Positions 30,690 to 42,002 of a DNA stretch of 64,000 bases are shown piece after piece. How positions within the stretch are numbered: position 1 is the stretch's first letter; every line of letters starts with the position of its first letter. Made by a program: the position numbers and the translations under genes. The notes below the pieces were generated by a model. It ran no database searches and was not told where the DNA came from. It saw only the letters and a program-made list of their open reading frames with translations. The stretch covers positions 1,669,139 through 1,733,138 of the forward strand of contig NW_003314266.1 in assembly GCF_000143415.4 (NCBI RefSeq). Direction: 5' to 3'. Origin of the DNA: Selaginella moellendorffii. Taxonomy: Eukaryota; Streptophyta; Lycopodiopsida; Selaginellales; Selaginellaceae.

Positions 30690-33600
30690 GATCTCATATC
30701 TTCCCACGTGCAGTTGTTAAAGCCCTGTTCATTCGTCTACAAAGACAAAGTAGGTTCGTTTTGGATATTCAGCGTTGGGATGGAAGTCTCTCTTGCCAGA
30801 TAAGAAGGTGAGGCAGTTAAAAAGGCATGCATCCATGAACCAGACATGTAATTGTTTCGGGAAATGTATGTAGTTCGTTCGGATTCACTTGTTTGTTTGT
30901 TTCTGACTTCTGATGTATCAGGTCGAGGGGCATACAGCCGAGATCGCTGCCGCAGGAAAACAAGAGGTTATCATAAATCCTGATTCTCCTGTCAATGCTA
31001 ACCAGCTCTCATGTTATGCTAGATTACAACGCTGAACTAGGTGTCGGTCAGTTGGCAGCAGCCGCTATAGCTGCCCCCAGCGCGGCTGAAAGATTGCAGC
31101 CGAGCTAGGACTTGCAGTGAAAGCAGAGGTATGTCACAGGAGTTTGACCAATATTTCACCATTGTACGCTTTTAACAGAATTTCTCCAATGCATATTGGA
31201 GGTGGGACCTCAAAACTTGCTACAGGGTCCTCTTCTGTGCCTCTATGTGCGGAGACATAAATTGGAGGACAACGTACACACTTATTTCTCTTCTTTTCTT
31301 GCGTTTGTGTGTTTTTCTGGGCTTTGGAGGATCTTTGATTTATACGTTTTTCGAAAACTGAAGGACAGGAGAGAAGACTTGTGAAACCGAGAAGGGAAGA
31401 GCTTGTTGGCGGGGCATTATTCCAGGTAGGAGCGAGCTTTTGGTTCGAGTTGAAGGACGTTTTCCATTTCCACGGACTTCTGGTTGAACTCACGTGTTTT
31501 CGCGACAGAGATTCTATTGCCTTCGGCAGATTATAAGTACGAGGCGATTGCTTCCGTTGACAAACACAGCGCTCTTATTGCTGCAAAAGTTTTGGCTCTG
31601 GCGAATGGCATTGCCGACGACGTCAGAGTAAGTACAGCTCTTGACTTTACTCGCGCCCCGGTCGTAAAACATCCTTCTTCTTTATTTACTAAGTTTTGTA
31701 TGCAACAGAGTACCGATTTGACTCACGTAAGCTTTGGAACTTCCCGAAGATGTTGGCAAAATGCGACGCTGCTGAAGGTAACCTTTGTAGCTAAACTTGT
31801 CTATGATGCGAAGGTGACTTCTCCTGTTGCATTAATTGCAGGTGCCGAAGCTTCAGCAAGCAGTTGTTGTCCCCTGCTCTGATAACACTGGATAAGTGCC
31901 GGCCCTGTATTTCATTCTTGGACTGGAACCCAGTCACTCTCACAGAAAGTTAAAAGCCAGAGGAGGCTCTGTATTAGAAAGTTTTACTAACTTATCATGT
32001 TTTTGCTTATTTTTTTCTTGTAGGCTGCGGAGATATATCCGGCGACTGTGTATGGTCGCAAGTGTGAACGCGCCTCGAAACCTTTTTGAGCAACCAGTAA
32101 TTCGCATGTCTGTTGGTTGAAGTCGGGCTGGTAAATTCTAACTCTGCTCTTTCTTTTTCTGTCATTAACATTCTGTATTACCTCCTGGTCATAGATCTCT
32201 ATTTCGACGACTTCCCAAGCCTGCCTGTTATTTCGGATCTGTCTGACGACGGTAGCGACATATTTAGTATAGATGATGGACTTCTTAAAACAGCTGACAG
32301 TATGGACGCTGGCTGTATCCATGCAAAAGACAGAGAAGCTGCCCGTTCGGAGATTGCTGTGTGTGTGAGGGTTGCAGAGGTACATATCTGATTTTTTAAT
32401 TTCTTTTGCGCTTAGTCGTTGTTTACGCAGGTGGCGCAAAAGACCAAACTCTCTGTTGGGGTTTTACTGTTAATGCGCGCGACAATATAGGTACTAAAAT
32501 ATTCCTCCCTTTGGGAAGGCTTCTAACGACTCTAACAATTGTTGTGCAGCTAATGCTTCTCTTTACTTTCGAATGCTAACGATCATTCTCATAGCCTGTA
32601 TATCAGAAAGCAGAACATCGGCATTGCGGATTACGTCCTGGTACAGTGAGTGATATAGCTTTTCTGCTTTTAACAGAATTTCTCCAGGTTTTTGTGGGGG
32701 CATGTGTCTCGACACGTAATCCAGTTATGCATATTGGAGATCGTGTCAATTATGCATGACCTGGCACACAAGATGTTTACTCTCGTCTTTCTATCATCTG
32801 GGAGTATTTTTCCTTTGCAGTGAGCTTAAGCGGCTGGCAGCATACACTGTCGAACGTTTCCATTTGTCACCTTGCTGGAGGCTTTTCTGTCATCGACACA
32901 CCTTCAGGTAACTCCATTCCGTACTCGATCTAGTTTTTTCTTTTTTCTTTTCATCGTAGCTTAAAATGTTTTATTTAGATATTCTTTAGTTTGCGATCGA
33001 TTTATTTGTTCCAGGCAATGTAGCAATTTTTGAGGAAGCATCTTTCAACCGATGGTGGCTGCGACAAACATACGTTCCTCTCAAAGACAGTCCCTGCAGA
33101 CATTGATACGCAAATACAGTTGGAGGACAAGGTACAGACTTGGGCTGTACAATTCTCGTAATCTTTTCTCGTGTTTTTGTGTTTTTCAGGATTGGATCTG
33201 ATTTATACGTTGTTTGATGAGTGAGTGGTGGACAAGAAAGCCGGAATATAGTGGAACCGAGAATGGAAGGGCTCGAGGATACTTTGGTCTCGACTGTTGC
33301 CGAGGCGAAACCTCACTCGAACGTTTTATCAGGTATGTATGTTTTTTGTTTTCATGGACTTCTGGTTGAACTCACTTTTTTTCGCGACTTGGAAGATGCA
33401 AAATAAGTGCGGGCACTGTATTTCTTCCTTGGAGCCCAGGATCTTCACAAGAGTACCAGCTAAAAGGTTCAGTAGGAGAAAATTTTGCCAGCTGATTATG
33501 TTTTTGCTTATCTATCTTTTTCTTGTAGTGTAGTCATCGACAAATCCTAGCGTCGCAAGTGGAATACCTGGCTCAGTGGCCGTGAGCCTCACAACAGCAG

Positions 33601-34140
33601 CTGGTAAATTCTAAATATTCTTGTTCTTTTTTGTGTTTCAACTTGGCAATACAGGTAAAACCTTACTCCAGATGTGCTGTATTGTGCAATGGGACCTTAA
33701 CGGCAACCTCAACTATCAGAAGGCCGGAAAGAGCTCTTCTTCTGACATTGGCAATTGCGTAAGAACAAGTTCTTTTGAATTCGGTGCTTGCAAAACTAAA
33801 TTGTGTCTCCGCATGTACACGCTGATGGATACCAACAGCTCGAAGGAACAATGGCTAGTTCTAGTCTAGTGGCTGTCTGTGATGTTCCTATCTCAACTGA
33901 TCTCATTATTGATTTACCAGGTTTGCCAATTGTTTCAACTGACAGTTATGGACGAGTGAGATGAGTCTGATATAGGATCCTCCAAAACACCGTGGGACTG
34001 GTAAGGTGCTAGTTTATGTTTCTGTATCCACTCTTTGGCCTGCAGTGTGCATTTGCTCTCCTAGGCAGGACAAACCTGTTATCAGACTTCTAAAAAGTTT
34101 CCCTGCTGTCAATCAAGCCGGCACAATCAAGCCAGCCCTT
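30690..34140 (+). other. Region of duplicated, decayed genic sequence
   Basis: The stretch 31250-32030 (GGAGGACAA...GGACTTCTGGTTGAACTCAC...TTTTTGCTTAT..TTTTTCTTGTAG) recurs at 33120-33535, and CTTTTAACAGAATTTCTCCA occurs at about 31170 and 32670. Intron-like ends (TTTTTCTTGTAG, TTTTTCAG) are kept but no long exon chain can be read. The longest open frame, 31484-31882, starts MNSRVFATEILLPSADY and has no recognised domain. 33621-33869 is open for 82 codons without homology. I read it as tandemly duplicated remains of one gene. Confidence 0.4.
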
Positions 34141-34283
34141 GTGTGATGGCCCTGCATAGAAGAATGTTTAGAGGACAATGCTGCATAAAAGAATGTTTAG
34201 GAAGACAGTGCTGTTATAGATCAACAAGAATTGAAACAACAAGAATACACTTCTGGTCTCCATGTCCAAGTAAAAACTCCCTA

Positions 34284-34677
34284 CTAGGGATGGCCGGGGG
34301 CAAACGTACTGCCACGGCTATATCCACGATCCGTCCGGTCGACCACGATCTCTCGATCGAACAAAACACACCCGTCCATCTCGCTGATAGCTGTCTGAGC
34401 CTCTCGCCGATCTCGATAGATAATGTATCCGAAGCCGAGCGTGGTGTGGGCATTCGAAGAAGAAGAAGGACCCATCAGGATCTGGAAAACAAAAGAATAA
34501 ATAGATTCAAAGTAAGAAAACACGGCAGCGCGCGCCCTGATGGCAAAGAAAAGAGTTTCGAGCTCATACCTGCAGATCCAAGATGTGCCCAAATCGCTCG
34601 AATGCTTCTCGCACCTTGGGCTCAACCTCCTCCTTCGTCCTCAGCATTGGCAGTCCTCCAACAAAGATACAAGACAT
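34284..34677 (-). CDS. Small single-RRM RNA-binding protein
   Basis: Two exons, 34677-34570 and 34481-34284, phase 0, 101 codons. The start is MSCIFVGGLPMLRTKEEV, which contains RNP2 (CIFVGG). The second exon has RNP1 (LGFGYIIY), the alpha-2 helix (REAQTAISEMDG) and the last strand (REIVVD), then a short GYSRGS tail and stop. The domain is complete but has almost nothing else; plant single-RRM proteins usually add a glycine-rich tail, so it may be a shortened copy. RNP1 has Leu and Ile where aromatic or basic residues are common. It lies between pseudogenes. Confidence 0.6.
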
Positions 34678-34879
34678 TGGTAACCATGGTAGCGAAGTTT
34701 CCTCAGCTCTAGAACCCCTGGATTCCCAAGGCCAAGGCCATTCTGTTATACATCACACTCTGGTGATGATGGGTCAAACAAGACAAAATTTGAATTTAGA
34801 ATATTCTCAATTTATTCTAGGGCTTGAACGGAAATTTCTCGAATGGAGCTGCGCTGCTATAAGTCTTGACCGGGAATTT

Positions 34880-36690
34880 GGGTATGCAAGGCGAACTGGA
34901 GGAAGAGCTCCCATCATCACCGGCGGTAGCTTCTGCTCGGACCTGGTGACTTGCAACTCCATCCTCAGTCCCTTTCGCGTGGCCGGCAAATGCGATGAGG
35001 CTTACGAGTTCTTCCAGACCGCGAGAGCCAACAGATGCAATCCCGACGACATCAGCTACCGGATTCTCGTGCTGGCTCATTGTTGAGAGGGACGCATGGA
35101 GCGAGCTCTGGAGCTCTTCAAGGCGATGCAGAGCATCGCAACTCTGGATGTCAAGACGTGGTGGACTCGCTAAGGCCGGTCTCGTGGACGACGCGGCGGA
35201 GCTCGTCCATGGCATGATGGACGCCATGAAGCTCTACGAGAAGATGAGCCGGAGCTTCTTCAAGGCTGACGCTTTCACGTAGAACGTTCTTCTCCACGGG
35301 CTTTGCAAGGCCGGCAGGATCCAAGAGGCTTGCCAGAAGCTCTCGGTGGCACTGCGAGACCGAGAAGCCCCTGTGCGGCACGAGCTTCTCATAGGTGGCC
35401 TGTGCAAGGCTGGAAAGTACGACCACGCTATGGCCGTGTTTCGAGAGATGAAAGTGCCCAGCTCCATGTCCTACAACATTGTCATCGCTGCTCCAAGCAG
35501 CGATGACAAAACGAAGGAGCAATGGAGCTGTTTCGAGAGATGAAAGCCAAGGGCCGCGTCCCGAACATCTTCACTTTCAACACCGTGATCCAGTCCCTGT
35601 CTAAAGCTGGGATGTTCAAGGAAGCTCTGGACCTTGTCGACGAGATGGTGTGTCTCCAAACGAGCTAACTTTCGGGCTTATCGTGGACGGTTTGTGCAAA
35701 GCCAAGCGGACTGTCGACGCCGAGAACGTGCTCGCGGTCATGGACAAGGTCGGGTGTGTCCCGGACGTTGTGCTGCACTGATAAGCGGCCACTTGAAGGA
35801 GGGGATGCATCGAGGCTGTTCGAGAAGATGATGAGCGGAAGCCAAACTTGAAAACTTTCAACATCATGATCCACGGCTTGTGCAAGGAAACAAAGTTGGT
35901 GAGGCGGACGCGGTGGTGAGGCGTATCGAGGACGAATGTGGCGTTGCTCCGGACGAGTTCACTTTCAACACGATCATCGATGGCCCGGTCCGGGGAGGGC
36001 CGGCCGATACAATCGAGTATCCGGCGGGGGGCGCACCGAGCGGGGACAGCAAGAGAGCCTTGTCCCTGTCGGTGGTGAGTGGTCTGCAAAGCTGGAGAGG
36101 TGGTAGCCAAGCTCGGAAGGTTGGAGGCGAGCAAGCAGCTCTTCCAAGAGATGAGCCGGCATGGTTGCCACCCCGACGCGGTCACCTTTACGATCCTCAT
36201 CTCCGAAGCAACAGCGGTCACACGAAGCTCTCGGCCTCGTCAAGCAGACGATCGAAAGCAAGGGGTCGACGCTGCCTTTCAACATGGTCCTCAATGCCTT
36301 GGCCAAGTCTGGAGACATGGAAGCCGCGGGAGATGTTTATCGGAGCATGAAGGTGGAAGGGATTGAATGCGGGTGACTTACAACACGCTGCTCGACGGCT
36401 ACTTGGGCGAGCACGATCGGCCGACGGCTATCGAGTTTTCGGTGAGCTCCTCCACAGCGGGTGCTCCAGACACTCTCGTTCAACGCGCTGCTGGGATGCT
36501 TGTGCTGCGACGGGCGATCGGAGGAGGCGGTGGCAAAGTTTTGGGGGGAGATGCGAGAGAGGCGCGAGTGCTGGCCCGACGCTGTGACTTACGCTCTTCT
36601 CGTCCGCCACTGCTGCAAGCAAGGGGAGATCGAGCAAGCGTGTCGAATCGTGTCTATCGCGGCTTGTTCCCAGTGCTGCCATCGCCAGCA
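34880..36690 (+). pseudogene. P-class PPR gene, inactivated
   Basis: At least twelve 35-residue P-type PPR units can be followed across three frames: DLVTCNSILSPFRVAGKCDE, DDISYRILVLAHC, LLHGLCKAGRIQEACQKL, NIFTFNTVIQSLSKAGMFKE, LTFGLIVDGLCKAKRTVDAE, DEFTFNTIIDG, DAVTFTILIS, MVLNALAKSGDMEAAGDVY and DAVTYALLVRHCCKQGEIEQ. Stops (for example at 35084, 35172, 35279) and shifts break it roughly every 100-250 bases. It has no introns. The class normally binds organelle RNA. It begins right after the small RRM gene. Confidence 0.85.
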
Positions 36691-36914
36691 TGCTTGCGAT
36701 CCAAACTGGTAGCGGTGATGGTCCCCGCCATCGCCAGTGGCTGCAAAGCTTTCTCGTACGGGCGGATAGTTCCTTCAAAGTTTTCCGTTCGCTCTATATC
36801 TCCAGCCTTTCTCCTTCCCGACCAAGCTTCAGGCTCCAGGAGAGGTTGCCGGCCTTACACCTTTCGCTTCGAGTACGACAGGTTCCTCGAGTAACAGGGG
36901 CGGGTTCTTGAGAG

Positions 36915-38125
36915 CTGGCGTCAGTTTTGCTCGACCTTTGCAAGGCTTACGGCTTACAACTGCGTCAAGAGGTATGGAGGCTATGAGAAGGTTATCGTGC
37001 AGCGGAAGTGGGGGAAAGAAGCCGGACGTAAGTGCCTCCTTTCCTACTGCCGCTCCTGCGAACCTGTGCCACCTATACGAGAAACATCTGCTGGAATATG
37101 AGCGCCATCATGCAGAAGGCTTCGGGAAGCAGGCAACTAACAACGTCAGGAATGGTGAAGTACTGGACGTGAAGATTCGGAGGAAGAGATCTCTGGGTGA
37201 AGATGAAGTCAGTGTGTCGGTGGAGCCGCGAAACGAACTAAATCGGACGATGAAGCTCCATGCAGCAAAGGCTTGGGGACCAGTCCTGTGAGCAATGCCG
37301 CAGCGGAGCACATGAGCAGCTTATGATCACCTGTGACCGGGCGTGGCATATGTATTGCCTGTCCCCTCCTCTGTCGAAAATGCTCTCTGGGAGGTGGTAC
37401 TGCCTCGACGTTTTCTCAAGGCAACTGGCACATGCTGGACTCTTTCCGACGTCTACAGGACCTATTGAAGTGCTATATGGAAGCGATCTCGATACGTCTC
37501 TGTGTATGGAAGTGAATTTCCCCGTCCGTCGAATGCAGTTCCAAAGTGGGCTAAGCAGGATATGCTCTTCTCCTCGTTTTGCTGGCATTACGAAGATCAT
37601 TGCTTCTACTCTGTGAATTATCTTCACTGGTATGCTACTTGTTTCGTGTGCTTTCAATACTGATTTCTTTCCTGCAGATGCTGGTATAGTGTGCCTGGCA
37701 GTGCTTACGACGCATTTGAAGAGGTAGAATGTTTCTCTTTTAGTTGGCAGTGTAAAACTTCTTTCTTTCAGACAGGCTATGCGATCTGCATTCCCAGATT
37801 TATTTCATGCACAGCCGGACATGCCCTTTCAACTGGTTACGATGCTTAATCCAGCTGTGTTGCGGGCTAAAGGTGTGCCTGTCTGCACAACTTTGCAGGT
37901 AAGTTTGTGTTGGCAGTGCTTTATCTTTATATTCATGTTTGTTTTTAGGAGTCTGGAAACTTTGTGATCACATTTCCACGGTCTTATCACGGAGGATTTA
38001 ACCACGGTGAGACTGTTATTGCTAGCAGTGAATGTGTAGGAACTAACTTTCCTGTTCATTACGGGATTCAATTGCGCAGAAGCTTTCACCGTTGCAAGCA
38101 AAAGCTTTGAACCGAGACATTTTGC
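36915..38125 (+). pseudogene. KDM5: KDM5/JARID1 histone H3K4 demethylase fragment (ARID-PHD-JmjC)
   Basis: ARID part near 36930-37110: CVKRYGGYEKVIVQRKWG, then LYEKHLLEYERHH. PHD finger at 37277-37400: CEQC...MITCDRAWHMYCLSPPL...GRWYC, lacking a few residues including one Cys-Asn-Arg stretch. JmjC at 37470-38110: [10 protein letters not shown], then after a two-base shift [25 protein letters not shown] (iron ligands His and Glu), SVNYLHW, SAFPDLFHAQPDMPFQLVTM, SGNFVITFPRSYHGGFNHG (third iron ligand His), FNCAEAF. The order is that of KDM5 proteins (plant JMJ17 type). JmjN and the C5HC2/PLU1 parts are missing and frames are broken. Confidence 0.85.
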
Positions 38126-38149
38126 TTCTGACTTCTGATGCCGAGAGGT

Positions 38150-40010
38150 TATCATAATCCTTGTTTCTTTTTCCTTTCGAGGCTTACTTGTGCTCGCAGA
38201 AAAGATTCCACCTCTGGGGTCATGGCAGCCAGAGTCTCGGGTTTGATCACCATCACGTCTGCGGCAATGGTGTGGTCTCTGGTACATTCATTGTCTACTT
38301 CTCTGGATCTCCACCAGCTGATTGTTCACACGAAAAATTCAAGAAGCTCCCTTACCTTCAAGGCCGATCGAGCAACATAACTCAGCGGGAGCGCCTCTAA
38401 TCTGGGGCATCCAAAGCCATAGTGACGAGGCAGATTCAACCAAGCTGGTGGTAAGATCTCTCTTTTATTTTTCCTTTAGTCAGTGGCTTTGCTTGTAGGC
38501 TGTGGGTCTGAGGAGAAGCATAATTACGCTGAGCGTCATGCTGCTCCAGGCTTACCGGACAGGGTCATACTGCTCGAAAGTCGCGCCGGCACTGAATGAT
38601 CCACTGTTTGGCAGTCGAGAGCGGCCTCGTCTCGCAAGTTATGGTCTTCAACGCTCTCATCAACTAGCCCAGGCCTCTCCAGGCACAGTCGCAAAACTTC
38701 TCCGGAGAACACGCAGGTTCTTGGACGATGCCAGGCTGCTACACAAGCTGTGTGCAACGACGCTCGAAGAACGGATCTCCAGACGGGGTGTTTGATTGAC
38801 TGATGATTTGAAATTAAAAGACAGCATCTCATTCGTCTGAGAGCAAAGTTTTCTCTTAGCAATGAAAAAACCTCATCATGCCTCTGCTCGATCGTTCTAC
38901 TCGTCTAAGGCTGCATGGCGAGGTCCGATAAAAAGGAAAACTATAATAAAATAAATAAATATGTCAAAAAGAAGAATTATCATGTGATTATAGCTATAAA
39001 ACTGTGTTTCATAAAATGGAAAAAGAACAACAAATAAATTATAGCTAAAAAATGTAATAAAACAGTAGAAAAACTTCTGTTTGCTTTAGAAAACAAGGTG
39101 TAAAGAATATACTTAAAATATCCAAGCATGTTGTGGCTTCCTCTTGTTAATCTCTTCTCTAATTCATTTGCAATCAAATTTAATGCTAATTTTCTTACTT
39201 CACTAATTAAGAACGAGATGGAATAAAGAATAATTTGGTTGCTTTAATTTTTTATATTTTCTCTATATAAATATAAACTGTTTCATAGTCTATGTTTTTG
39301 TTTTTGTGCAATTAATAATTATTATCCATATATGATTGTTATTTCATATTTCATATTTTATTTATTGGATATATCAAATTCTTTACATAAGTTTTCTTAA
39401 CTCTTGACTCTTCACTTATTGAAATCACCTATTATTATTGTTAGAATATTTCATATTATATTTGTAAATAAGAATAGGTTCTTGAAGTTAAAGAAGAACT
39501 TGGTACTCAGATATAATAAGGGAAAGCTATTTAAATTACTAACTTTAACATGGTAATTTATAGTAGGATTTGAGTAATTGAATTTGAATATTCTGTTTCT
39601 TCCAACAGGAAATAAACTATTTAATGGTGTTTTTATGGGAAATAGTTGTTTATAAGGTTTGTAATTGTAGTCTAGGATTCAGAACTTTAAAAGAAATATA
39701 TTATTTTTCTATTACCTTAAAAATGTATTTAATATTTTTCTTCTTAGTGTTACCTTGTCTTTCATTTTGATGAATTATATTTTTTATAATTAATGTTTTT
39801 GCTCAATTAATGTTAAAGCTCATGATTCTCAGTATCAAATCTTTTCTGGCTTTACATTTGTCTATATTTATTCACAGAATTTTATTATATAGTTGTGTTT
39901 AGTAAATTTGTAATACTTTTATGAGAAAATAAAATATTTACTATTTAAAATAAAAAATTATATATACGACACTTAAAAAACAAACACGCAAAGTCAGCTC
40001 TACAGTGGCT
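38150..40010. other. Spacer: decayed genic sequence to 38.8 kb, then AT-rich
   Basis: 38161-38400 is open for 79 codons (GSQSLGFDHHHVCGNGVV...) and 38502-38795 for 97 codons, with no recognised family. From 38.9 to 40.0 kb the DNA is AT-rich with nothing supportable. Confidence 0.35.
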
Positions 40011-40199
40011 ACGTCACTTAAAAACAAAAGCACGTTAGGGTGCAAAATTGTTTCAAAAACTTAAAGCCTTGAAAACTGTTTTTATTTTTTTAATAAAAGC
40101 AATCAATGCTTATTTGCATGTAGTTCATTTGTTGAAATCGTTTGAGTTCTTACTATCTCTCAAATTGTTTACCTATTCGTCTTCTACATTTCTGTCCAT

Positions 40200-41543
40200 T
40201 GGTTGTCAAAGAACAATGTCTTTGGCTTTGTAACAACCATCTCAACAGCACATTACGCTCAATAAACTATAATTTTGATGTTGTTCATTGCCTAAGGAGT
40301 TCTATGGCTGATGCTAATGCCCTTTCTCGAGCTCCTTTTCCTTCTCCACTCTCTTCTCATGTTTTTGACGAGTTTGTTATTCTAGCATCTAAGGATTTTC
40401 TAGATGAGGATTCTATGCTGCTAGTGGTTGCTGTACTTGACGTTCAGTGTCCACAAGGCACAGAGCAAGATCTACCTTCTCTTTAAGAAAATTAAACCGT
40501 GGATTTGAAGACTTCGAAATGGGTTTGAGAATCCTGCATCACTTGCTAATAACTTGCCTTTCCGGCATTTACATTCTCAATATTGCTTTAAATACAACCT
40601 TTTTTATTTTGTGAGGACGGATCCTGATGGTCATTTACAGCTGGTAGTGCCTTCTGTTTTTATTCTGCGGTTTTTCTATACTTATCATGATTCTCCTATT
40701 CTATGTGGGCATATAGGACCTTTTTCACAATTGACTGTTGGCAATGACTTCCTCCTCAATCGAGTGGTGTTTCAGCATTCTTGTCTAGAACAGATTCTTT
40801 TGGATAATGGTCCCATATTTATAGCTGAGGCATTTCACGTTTTGATGTCTCGGTTGGGGATACGCCACATTTTCACAAGTGTTTATCATCCACAATCAGA
40901 AAGTCTGGTGGAATGGCTTGTTCTCACGTTCAAAAGGATGATCACGAAATATGTGAATTTTCAGCATTCTGATTGGGATGGTTATTTGCCATCTCTTTGG
41001 TATGCATATGTCACAAAGGTGTAGAGTTCTGTTAGTGCTTCACCATATAAACTCTTATATGGTTATAATCCAATATTACTAAAGAAGTTGGGTTTACCTG
41101 CGATTGCCATAAATTGCTGATACTAGGTCATGGGATTTGTATTTGACAAGCATTCTTCCACTTGTCCAAGCAGAGTTTACCGAACACTTAGGTCATGTAC
41201 AAGTAGGACAACAATGACACTACAACTTCCATCATCGTTCACTTGTGGAGTATAAAGTGGATGATTTGGTGTTAGTCTGTTTTCCCTATTTTACGGTATA
41301 TAGTTTGTCTAAGGGGCTCCTTGTTCAATGAAAAAGACCATATCGAGCGTTGCAGCAAGTTGGACACAAGTTTATGAGGTTCAACATGATGTCAAACAAA
41401 TCGATCCTCTAGAGATTGTGCATGTGCAACGGTTGAAACGCTTTATACAAAGGGATCATGAACAATTAATACCACTTACAGATCTGCTAATGCCTCCTCT
41501 TGATGTTCTTCCAGATCTCGGCCCATTTACAAAAGAACTCTAA
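40200..41543 (+). pseudogene. Ty3/gypsy pol fragment: RNase H end, integrase, C-terminal domain
   Basis: RNase H end: NYNFDVVHCLRSSMADANAL followed by SR. Integrase zinc part near 40680: FFYTYHDSPILCGHIG. Integrase core: LLDNGPIFIAEAFHVLMSRL, HIFTSVYHPQSESLVEWLVL, SDWDGYLPSLWYAYVTK. C-terminal part: YKVDDLVLVCFPY and VYEVQHDVKQIDPLEIVHVQ. Stops and shifts occur at 40484, 41022, 41105, 41216 and 41329. Everything upstream of RNase H is absent. Confidence 0.8.
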
Positions 41544-41560
41544 TAGTCTTTCATTATTTT

Positions 41561-41800
41561 GAGAGGAGGGAATGATGTGAGGGCTAAGTGTATAGTTACA
41601 ATGCCATATATTAATATTAGCATAGTGGGATTTGACATCAAATTGATTTAAATCTGGACCACTCGCTCTTATATATAAGTTTGGGTTAATTAATATTCAC
41701 ATTTTCTGTATTCCCTTCCCATATTCCATGCACTCATAGTTTATATTTTTGTTTAAAAGTTCCTTGATAAATAAAATATAATCTTATATAACACTTTTTA
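41561..41800 (+). repeat. Gypsy polypurine tract and 3' LTR (end not fixed)
   Basis: The purine tract GAGAGGAGGGAA (41561-41572) directly precedes TGATGTGAGGGC, a typical LTR start. A TATA-like TATATATAAG follows near 41670, as expected for the LTR promoter. The 3' end was not determined. Confidence 0.5.
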
Positions 41801-42002
41801 GTTATAATTCATTTTATGTAAAAACATTATATACATATTCTGAATTTCAAACCAACAAAACCTGGTTAACCAAGAGTATAAACATTGAGAAAGGAGATAG
41901 CTTTACTTACACGAAAACAATGATTTACAAAAATCCATGCATTTGAGAGTTTTTGGCAATAGAAAACACCAGGATGAACAAGGCTAGGGTTTTTTGCAAG
42001 TG

